Source: JAWXVE01 sp044425575 (lineage in GTDB: Bacteria > Bacillota > Clostridia > Lachnospirales > Lachnospiraceae). Taken from it: a DNA stretch of 12,743 nucleotides. Location of the stretch: NCBI GenBank assembly GCA_044425575.1, contig JAWXVE010000063.1, forward strand, positions 1 to 12,743. The letters are read 5' to 3'. A model generated the notes under the pieces. It was not told the origin of the DNA and made no database searches. It was given only the letters and a program-made list of their open reading frames with translations. Made by a program: the position numbers and the translations under genes. Positions within the stretch are counted from its first letter, which is position 1, and the number at the start of each line of letters is the position of its first letter. Of this stretch, positions 6,931 through 12,743 are shown in pieces.

Positions 6931-8670
6931 ATGGTAGATTCTAATCAACATTTTATTAACAAAAGTTTCCGTGAGTATTGTATTCCATCTGTACTTGCTA
7001 TACTAGGTGCAAATATCAGTGTTATGATTGATAATTTAGTAGCAGGTTTCTTTTTGGACTCCAATGCCTTGGCAGCCATGAGTATTGTAAATCCTATTTT
7101 CAATTTAATTGCAGCATTTGGTATTTTAGTCTGTGGAGGAGCGGGAACCTTGGCAGCTATTAGTTTGGCAGAGAATAATCAGGAGAAGACTAAAGCTTAC
7201 TTTTCTTTATGCTTTTTCCTATGTCTTATAGTAAGCGGAATTGTAACCATTGTAGGAGTTGTGGGTATTAATCCCATTACACGACTTCTTGTAACAGACG
7301 AAACATTATTTCTACTAGCCAAAGACTATAGTTTGGTTACTTTTATGGGAAGTGCCTCTATTATATTTGTATATTTTCCATTTCATTTCTTGCGAATAAA
7401 AAGTAAAAATCAAATCGCAATGAGAATGTTTTTAATTATGAGTGTGTTTGACATTCTATTCGATATTTTATTTGTAGTAGTATTTGATTACGGTATGAAA
7501 GGGCTATCCGCTGCCACTGTTTTAAGCGCCACTATTGCCATTTTCTATGGCGGTATTCATTTAAGAAAAGCAGGTTATGTGATTGGGAAGCCATCTACTT
7601 GTAGAACGTATATCGAAGAAATGTTACTTACAGGAAGTCCTATGGCACTGAATAATATTTATGCTATGGCGCGCGTGCGCGTATTAAATGGTGTAATTCT
7701 TAGTGCGGGAGGCAGTATTGCTCTAGCAGCATATGCCTGTGGCAATAATATTAATATTGTAGGGACGGCCTTAATCGGTGGCATTGCTCAAACAGCAGCC
7801 ACAATTGTGGCTATTTTCTACGGAGAACGTGATAGTACTGGAATGAGAGCAATTATTAAGAAAGCCACGAGAAATGGTATGGTAATTACTTGTTGCTTTA
7901 TGATAGTCGTCAATGTCTTTAGTAGACAAATCGCAGTTTTATTTGGTCTTACAGGAGATAGTGAGCAAGAACTTGTTCAAGTTACCATTTTGATTTTATC
8001 CATCTATTTATTTGTTACATTATTCTCTAGTATATTATCTTATGTATTTATGTCCTGCAAGAATACAGGCATATCCAACTTATTAACCTTTTGTAAGGGA
8101 TTTGCATTTGCCATTCCACTTATGATATTAGGTGGTAAAGCATATGGATTTTATGGTGTTTTGTTAGGGATGATTCTGTCGGAAGTGCTATCTATTTTAG
8201 GAACAGTAGTACTGTCCTATTACCGGCGCAAGAGAAATCCTATGTTAGAAACTTTATTCTTAATTGATCAGAGGCGGTTTGGGCAAGGGCAGGCAATGTC
8301 TTGTGTGGTAAAGAACCAAGCGGAACATATTGGGGAAACTTCTGCAGCGGCACAAGAGTTCTGTGAAGAACAAGGTCTTACCATGAAGCAAGCTATGACA
8401 GTGGGACTTGGAGTGGAAGAGATTATGATGTTAATGCTTCAACACACAGGTCTTACAGAAAATGACGTATTGGACTTTCGATTATTTATATCCAAGAAAG
8501 AGATTGTTACACGGATACGTTGTGCAGGAGAGGAATTCAACCCGCTAGAGTATGAACCAGAAGATGAATTAGACAATATGGGAGTAACTATGTTATTGCA
8601 TATGGCAAGTGATTTATCTTACACAACTAGTCTTGGCGTCAACAATGTCCAAGTAGTAATTGAAGTATAG
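6931..8670 (+). CDS. MATE-family efflux transporter fused to a degenerate RsbW-like domain
   Basis: The 579-residue protein is longer than ordinary MATE transporters of about 450. Residues 12-435 form the multi-spanning NorM/DinF-like transporter, with typical openings such as IPSVLAILGANISVMIDN (18-35). After a basic loop, residues about 455-579 resemble an anti-sigma-factor serine kinase of the GHKL fold. Aligned with the RsbW-like protein encoded at 12084-12491, the framework is kept (VEEI, G-x-x-F-x-PL, MGV-x-M, Y) but ATP-binding residues are lost: N-box Asn becomes Leu501, the DDG pair becomes Cys531-Ala532, and one glycine-box Gly becomes Asn549. It is therefore predicted to be a pseudo-ATPase, perhaps a docking or regulatory module. 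I chose the ATG at 6931 because AGAGG (6920-6924) sits 6 nt upstream; a GTG at 6910 would coincide with the transcription start. It is the first gene of the four-gene operon. The substrate is unknown. Confidence 0.85.
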   Translation: MVDSNQHFINKSFREYCIPSVLAILGANISVMIDNLVAGFFLDSNALAAMSIVNPIFNLIAAFGILVCGGAGTLAAISLAENNQEKTKAYFSLCFFLCLIVSGIVTIVGVVGINPITRLLVTDETLFLLAKDYSLVTFMGSASIIFVYFPFHFLRIKSKNQIAMRMFLIMSVFDILFDILFVVVFDYGMKGLSAATVLSATIAIFYGGIHLRKAGYVIGKPSTCRTYIEEMLLTGSPMALNNIYAMARVRVLNGVILSAGGSIALAAYACGNNINIVGTALIGGIAQTAATIVAIFYGERDSTGMRAIIKKATRNGMVITCCFMIVVNVFSRQIAVLFGLTGDSEQELVQVTILILSIYLFVTLFSSILSYVFMSCKNTGISNLLTFCKGFAFAIPLMILGGKAYGFYGVLLGMILSEVLSILGTVVLSYYRRKRNPMLETLFLIDQRRFGQGQAMSCVVKNQAEHIGETSAAAQEFCEEQGLTMKQAMTVGLGVEEIMMLMLQHTGLTENDVLDFRLFISKKEIVTRIRCAGEEFNPLEYEPEDELDNMGVTMLLHMASDLSYTTSLGVNNVQVVIEV

Positions 8671-8711
8671 AGTATCTGTTGTTGGCAGTAGCTTGGTAAG
8701 AAGGGAAGTTT

Positions 8712-10031
8712 ATGAGTAAAGAGTTACGACATATGCTAGAAGAGCATTTTCTGCGAGAACATAATAAAGAAAAGCGAGAAGTGGGAGTGGAGATTGAATT
8801 AGCACTCATGCCCATAGCAGCAGGAGAAGTAAGGTTGGAATTTCTACAGCCCTTTGTAGCGTGGCTTGAAACGATTGGATTTATCGCAATGAACAGAACC
8901 AATCAAGGTCATATATGCGAATTGCGTAATGAAGCAGGTGACACAATCTCCTTTGAAACCACATGGAATACCATCGAATTTTCCATGTCAAAAGCAGTAA
9001 GCTTATTAGAAATCTATAGGCGTTTCTATGAGATGTTTTATCCCATTGAGGACTACTGTATGGCTCATGGTTATTTCATCTGTGGAAGGGGAATTCATCC
9101 CAATTATGAGACTATGAATACAGCACCTTTGTATACCGATCTATTACTTGCAAAGTCTGAATTTCTTAAGAACCATACAAGTCACGGGAATGGGGAAATA
9201 TTTCATGCTCTATGTATTTCCACCCAGACTCATTTAGAATCTAGAAGCAACGATACGTACTTTCGACTTTTACATTTTCTAAGACAGGTATATGCACTAG
9301 AACCAGTCTTATTTGCCAATTCGTCTCCGCCTAAGGCAGCATACTTAGATATGCACCCAGCCATTAAAGATTTAAATCGCAACACCATATGTTACCGAGA
9401 TGAGCTATGGCGTGGTTGTGAGGCTCCTAATGTTATACAAGATGGTACTTGCATTAAAGGTCCTGATGAGTTTTATGAGTACTTAAAGGTGAAAAAGTTG
9501 TTTATTTTGCCAGAGGGAGACACGTTTCGTGCCATTGCACCTATTTCCATTGAGGAACTTTATAAGGGAGATGATTTTCAACCAGAGTATCTTGATTACT
9601 TACGGGTTCTAGAACCTATTGCACCAACACAACGAAAGACCGTGGAAGTACGTGGTACTTGTACCCAAACATTAGATAAGCTCTTTGTTCCATCTGCTTT
9701 TTACGTGGGATTGCAGGCGAATCTATCATCTGGTGAGCAGCAAGTATTTAACATTTATCAGAAGTATTTTAAAGGAATGAAACCCCTTGCACTTCGCAAG
9801 CTGTTAGCAGATAGTAGGAATCAGACAGTGCGGGAAAGTATACATGGTGATATGGATATGCTGGTAGATATAGCCCAAGAAGGCTTAAAGCGACGTGGGT
9901 ATGGGGAAGAGTTTCTCCTAGACTTATTAAAGGAACAATATATTACCGACCAAATGGGTCATAAGAAAAGTGTCGCAAAAGAGTATGAATGGGTAAAAAC
10001 CTATGTACAGCAACAGGAAGGGATGAAATAA
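8712..10031 (+). CDS. Glutamate-cysteine ligase (GCS2-like) family protein
   Basis: A 439-residue soluble protein of the carboxylate-amine / glutamate-cysteine ligase fold, which uses ATP to join the gamma-carboxyl of glutamate to an amine, usually of cysteine. Visible motifs are VGVEIEL (24-30, Glu27 and Glu29 as likely metal ligands), ISFETTWNTIEFSM (79-92, matching the family's LEPGGQ-E-S strand but diverged), GRGIHP (125-130), HGNGEIFHALCISTQTHLES (158-177) and VEVRGTCTQT (311-320). No membrane segment or signal is present. It lies 41 bp after the MATE gene, behind GAAGGGAAG, and 1 bp before the phosphatase gene, so it is clearly part of that operon. The second substrate is uncertain: EgtA-like or YbdK-like relatives use or may use other amines. 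No glutathione synthetase is nearby. A small gamma-glutamyl compound handled by the MATE partner is conceivable but inferred. Confidence 0.72.
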   Translation: MSKELRHMLEEHFLREHNKEKREVGVEIELALMPIAAGEVRLEFLQPFVAWLETIGFIAMNRTNQGHICELRNEAGDTISFETTWNTIEFSMSKAVSLLEIYRRFYEMFYPIEDYCMAHGYFICGRGIHPNYETMNTAPLYTDLLLAKSEFLKNHTSHGNGEIFHALCISTQTHLESRSNDTYFRLLHFLRQVYALEPVLFANSSPPKAAYLDMHPAIKDLNRNTICYRDELWRGCEAPNVIQDGTCIKGPDEFYEYLKVKKLFILPEGDTFRAIAPISIEELYKGDDFQPEYLDYLRVLEPIAPTQRKTVEVRGTCTQTLDKLFVPSAFYVGLQANLSSGEQQVFNIYQKYFKGMKPLALRKLLADSRNQTVRESIHGDMDMLVDIAQEGLKRRGYGEEFLLDLLKEQYITDQMGHKKSVAKEYEWVKTYVQQQEGMK

Positions 10032-10032
10032 A

Positions 10033-12087
10033 ATGAGTATTCAAAATCAAGTACAACGAGCATTTTTACTAGCGGCAGCAATTGGTATCTTTATCTTTAT
10101 GTTTATTACCTTAGAGAATCTAAACAGTATATACAATGATGTGTCGGAAGAGATGATAGAATCTCAAGAGACTATTACACAACAAAACACAGAAGATGTA
10201 TTAGAGATTAGCATGGAATTGGCAGAGGTTAAGGCTCAGTTAAATGCGGAAAAGATTAATGGAGACTTGACACGACTGTCAGGTGAATTAATGTTATTAA
10301 AAGAGAGCATTGAGAGCTTGTATACCAACGGTGGCATGGTAGTTGGTAAAGAAGACATTCAAAGGCACAGTGAGTATATTGTGTCAGTAGAAGCTGATTT
10401 GACTCAAGAAGAAATTGATGAAACAGTAGCTATTTTAGCCAATTCAGTAGAAATGTTTGATGGAATTCTAAAGATTGAAGAGAATATCTCACTTGCATAT
10501 GTAGTGTTAGAGAATGGTATGGTATTCTCTAGTACGGACACTTTTTATGCAGAAGTGGAGAATGCAGATATGCGAACGAGAGATTGGTATACGAATGCAG
10601 TGGATACAGGAACGGTATACTGGTCAGAACTTTATCAAGGTACGGACGACCGTAGCTATGTGACCATATCCGTGCCTGTATATGACCAAGAGGGAGTATT
10701 TGGCGTATTAGCATTTGACCTTCGCGTGAGCGAAATCTCGGAAATGGTTCTTTATCAAGAAGATGCTTCTGTGGTTCATTCCTTTATTGTAACACAAGAC
10801 AATGAACTACTCTTTAGTACTGACGATTTGGAAGTATCCAAGGAACGTATGGAATTTCAACTAGTAGAAACAGAGATTACATTAGGTGAAAGGGACTATG
10901 GTAGTTATCAAAATGACGAATATATTATTGGATACGCAGTGATTCCAGAAACATCATGGTACTTAGTCAATTCGCTAGATTATGAAACGGTTCATGAACC
11001 AGTAGAAAATGTTGCAGATACAGTTGCAACTACCATTACTTCGTTACAAGACTCCCTAAAGAGTAAAACGGTATTTACTACATTAGTGTTAGCACTTTCT
11101 GCCATTGTGATTGTATTATACAACTTCATTGCTAGTCGCAGATTCGCCAAGAAGATTACCAATCCGATTAAAGTCTTAGAAGATGGTTCAACTGAGATTG
11201 GTCGTGGAAACCTTGACTATGTGATTCCAGACTTAGGAGAAGGGGAGATTGGCCATCTTGCACGCAACTTCAACAAGATGTCAACGGAGTTAAAAGAGTA
11301 TATTCGTAATATATCTGTGATTACCGCAGAAAAAGAACGATTAGGGGCAGAACTTTCTGTAGCAACCAACATTCAAGCGAGTATGCTACCAAGTATCTTT
11401 CCAGCTTTTCCTACGCATCAGGAATTCGATATCTTTGCATCTATGACACCAGCCAAAGAAGTAGGAGGCGATTTCTATGACTTCTTCTTAGTGGATGAAG
11501 ACCATTTGGCTATGGTTATGGCAGATGTATCAGGTAAAGGAATTCCAGCAGCACTGTTTATGGTAATTTCTAAAACGTTGTTAAAAAACTGTGCCCAAAC
11601 AGGAATTAGCCCTCATGAAGTATTAGAGAAGGTAAACAATCAATTGTGTGAAGGCAATGATGCAGAAATGTTCGTTACCGTATGGCTTGGTATCTATGAG
11701 ATATCTACAGGGCATTTAAGAGCAGCTAATGCAGGTCACGAGTATCCAGTTATAAAACGTGCCAACGGGGAATTTGAATTAGTCAAAGATGTGCATGGAT
11801 TTGTTCTTGCTGGTATGGAAGGTGTTCGCTACAAAGAATACGAATTGCAATTAGAAGAAGGGGATAAGCTATTTGTCTATACAGATGGTGTAGCAGAGGC
11901 AACCAATGCAAGTGACGAATTATATGGAACGGATCGCTTATTAGATTTACTCAATCAAAATAAAGAAACGGATGTACAACAATTGCTAGTAGAGGTGAAA
12001 GCGGATATTGACCTCTTTGCAGGGGATGCACCACAATTTGATGATATTACCATGTTGGCTTTTTGCAGAAAGGAAGATGAACAATGA
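10033..12087 (+). CDS. Transmembrane receptor PP2C phosphatase (dCache-like, HAMP, SpoIIE/RsbU domain)
   Basis: A 684-residue membrane sensor that should dephosphorylate a phospho-serine antagonist in a partner switch. The order is TM1 (10-27), a large extracellular region with a dCache-like sensor (about 30-345), TM2 (346-366), HAMP (about 367-420), a helical linker (420-460) and a SpoIIE/RsbU-type PP2C domain (465-680). Metal-binding motifs are intact: VGGDFYD (477-483), ADVSGKG (497-503), YTDG (616-619) and FDDIT (669-673). In the sensor, RDWY (183-186), Tyr201 and Asp229 lie where amino-acid-binding dCache domains keep ligand residues, though the pattern is incomplete. It follows the ligase gene by 1 bp, with AGGAAGGGA at 10016-10024 just upstream, and its stop overlaps the next start by 4 bp. 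The catalytic assignment is firm; the ligand and target are unknown. Confidence 0.92.
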   Translation: MSIQNQVQRAFLLAAAIGIFIFMFITLENLNSIYNDVSEEMIESQETITQQNTEDVLEISMELAEVKAQLNAEKINGDLTRLSGELMLLKESIESLYTNGGMVVGKEDIQRHSEYIVSVEADLTQEEIDETVAILANSVEMFDGILKIEENISLAYVVLENGMVFSSTDTFYAEVENADMRTRDWYTNAVDTGTVYWSELYQGTDDRSYVTISVPVYDQEGVFGVLAFDLRVSEISEMVLYQEDASVVHSFIVTQDNELLFSTDDLEVSKERMEFQLVETEITLGERDYGSYQNDEYIIGYAVIPETSWYLVNSLDYETVHEPVENVADTVATTITSLQDSLKSKTVFTTLVLALSAIVIVLYNFIASRRFAKKITNPIKVLEDGSTEIGRGNLDYVIPDLGEGEIGHLARNFNKMSTELKEYIRNISVITAEKERLGAELSVATNIQASMLPSIFPAFPTHQEFDIFASMTPAKEVGGDFYDFFLVDEDHLAMVMADVSGKGIPAALFMVISKTLLKNCAQTGISPHEVLEKVNNQLCEGNDAEMFVTVWLGIYEISTGHLRAANAGHEYPVIKRANGEFELVKDVHGFVLAGMEGVRYKEYELQLEEGDKLFVYTDGVAEATNASDELYGTDRLLDLLNQNKETDVQQLLVEVKADIDLFAGDAPQFDDITMLAFCRKEDEQ

Positions 12088-12491
12088 AAGAGATTACAGT
12101 TGAAGCAACCACAGAATCCTTAGAGGAAGTGCAAGGATTCGTAGAAGCAGAATTAGAGGCATTAGAATGCCCCATGAAAGTCGTTATGCAGATTCTCATA
12201 GCAGTAGAGGAAATCTTTGTGAACATTGCCCATTATGCCTACAATCCAAAGGTGGGTCACGCAGTCATCCGCACCAGTGTAGAGGAGAACCCAATGCAAG
12301 TATGCATTCAGTTCTTAGATGATGGCAAGCCATTTGACCCACTTGCCAAAGAAGATGCCGACGTTACTTTGTCAGCAGAAGAACGCCAAATAGGTGGATT
12401 AGGAATCTACATGGTTAAGAAAAGTATGGATGAGGTGAATTATGCCTATGAAAATGGAAAGAACATTTTTACCATTAAGAAGTTGATTTGA
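12084..12491 (+). CDS. RsbW/SpoIIAB-like anti-sigma factor serine kinase
   Basis: A 135-residue cytoplasmic GHKL-fold protein of typical RsbW length. The ATP site is intact: N-box VEEIFVNIAHYAY (41-53, with Asn47), G1 box DDGKPFDPL (79-87) and glycine-rich GGLGIYMVKK (104-113). Family members phosphorylate a STAS-domain antagonist and bind either that antagonist or a sigma factor or other target. It overlaps the phosphatase gene by ATGA (12084-12087), with AGGAAG at 12071-12076, so the opposing kinase and phosphatase are translationally coupled. It is the last gene of the operon. No STAS antagonist or sigma factor is encoded in the window, so the target must lie elsewhere; one possibility is the related domain on the MATE protein. 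Confidence 0.9.
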   Translation: MKEITVEATTESLEEVQGFVEAELEALECPMKVVMQILIAVEEIFVNIAHYAYNPKVGHAVIRTSVEENPMQVCIQFLDDGKPFDPLAKEDADVTLSAEERQIGGLGIYMVKKSMDEVNYAYENGKNIFTIKKLI

Positions 12492-12569
12492 TTACTATAC
12501 GGATATAGAATAATAACAGCCAGAATTTCCCATTCAAGGACGCTTTCGCTCCGTGGAAATCGTAGCAGT
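12492..12569. repeat. 78-bp direct repeat, copy 1
   Basis: It is identical to 12579-12656 except at one base (12535 C against 12622 T), with a period of 87 bp and a 9-bp spacer. It begins right after the kinase stop codon. It contains GGACGCTTTCGCTCC, framed by ATTTCC and GGAAAT, which can pair. No coding potential is evident. Confidence 0.95.
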
Positions 12570-12578
12570 GTGAATTGC

Positions 12579-12656
12579 TTACTATACGGATATAGAATAA
12601 TAACAGCCAGAATTTCCCATTTAAGGACGCTTTCGCTCCGTGGAAATCGTAGCAGT
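12579..12656. repeat. 78-bp direct repeat, copy 2
   Basis: This is the second copy, with one mismatch to copy 1. It also forms the left arm of a long imperfect inverted repeat with 12685-12743, separated by a small hairpin at 12661-12681. Confidence 0.95.
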
Positions 12657-12660
12657 ACTA

Positions 12661-12681
12661 ACCGCTTACAGAACAAGCGGT
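12661..12681. repeat. Apex hairpin of the inverted repeat
   Basis: ACCGCTT (12661-12667) and AAGCGGT (12675-12681) pair perfectly around a 7-nt loop. The flanking AGCA (12651-12654) and TGCT (12685-12688) also pair, so this is the tip of a longer stem. No T run follows, so it is not a standard terminator. Confidence 0.75.
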
Positions 12682-12684
12682 AAG

Positions 12685-12743
12685 TGCTGACGATTGCCAA
12701 GGCCTTTCATAGGAAATGTCTGGCTGTAGTTGTATACCCGCAC
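12685..12743. repeat. Diverged inverted copy of the repeat
   Basis: Read on the - strand, this segment matches the 78-bp unit with gaps. ACGATTGCCA (12690-12699) corresponds to ACGATTTCCA, and GGAAATGTCTGGCTGT (12712-12727) to GGAAATTCTGGCTGT. The internal CTTTCGCTCC part is replaced by a shorter segment containing the palindrome AAGGCCTT (12699-12706). The window ends within or near the end of this copy. Confidence 0.75.

Noticed and set aside
12446..12700. - strand open frame of 84 residues with an internal repeat
   Set aside because: Its repeated peptide simply reflects the 87-bp DNA period, which is a multiple of three; there is no ribosome binding site or recognisable domain.
12492..12743. 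CRISPR array
   Set aside because: There are only two direct copies of 78 bp with a 9-bp spacer, plus an inverted copy; unit and spacer sizes do not fit CRISPR.

Overview
The window is AT-rich, and every gene lies on the + strand with strong GGAGG-type ribosome binding sites. Gene content (YesN-type regulator, ChvE/MmsAB-type sugar importer, RsbU/RsbW-type signalling) suggests a Gram-positive Bacillota, most likely a Clostridia or Lachnospiraceae-like anaerobe. The genus cannot be fixed from sequence alone.

Region 1 (1-2697) is a sugar-sensing module. A YesN-type AraC response regulator has lost the start of its receiver domain: recognisable homology begins only at 122, immediately after an in-frame stop. 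Its stop codon overlaps the start of a XylF-like lipoprotein. That pairing resembles the known XylFII-LytS-YesN xylose-sensing systems of clostridia, but no LytS-like kinase is present here. A strong Rho-independent terminator closes the region.

Region 2 (2698-6817) is a complete CUT2-type monosaccharide ABC importer with its own promoter region: a ChvE-like binding lipoprotein, a duplicated ATPase with a TTG start, and a permease. A 12-bp hairpin without a T tract separates the binding-protein gene from the ATPase gene. A terminator follows the permease. The upstream regulator and sensor lipoprotein probably control this importer.

Region 3 (6818-12491) is the most unusual part: a compact four-gene operon behind an extended -10 promoter. 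It encodes (i) a MATE transporter fused to a degenerate RsbW-like domain, (ii) a divergent glutamate-cysteine-ligase-family enzyme, (iii) a membrane receptor with an extracellular dCache-like domain, HAMP and SpoIIE/RsbU-type PP2C phosphatase, and (iv) a stand-alone RsbW-like kinase with intact ATP motifs. The last three genes are separated by 1 bp or overlap. No STAS-domain antagonist or sigma factor is present. The layout suggests that an extracellular signal, a partner switch, a small-molecule ligase and an exporter work together. This is an inference from context.

Region 4 (12492-12743) has no gene. It holds two nearly identical 78-bp direct repeats and a diverged inverted copy, with a small hairpin between copy 2 and the inverted copy.
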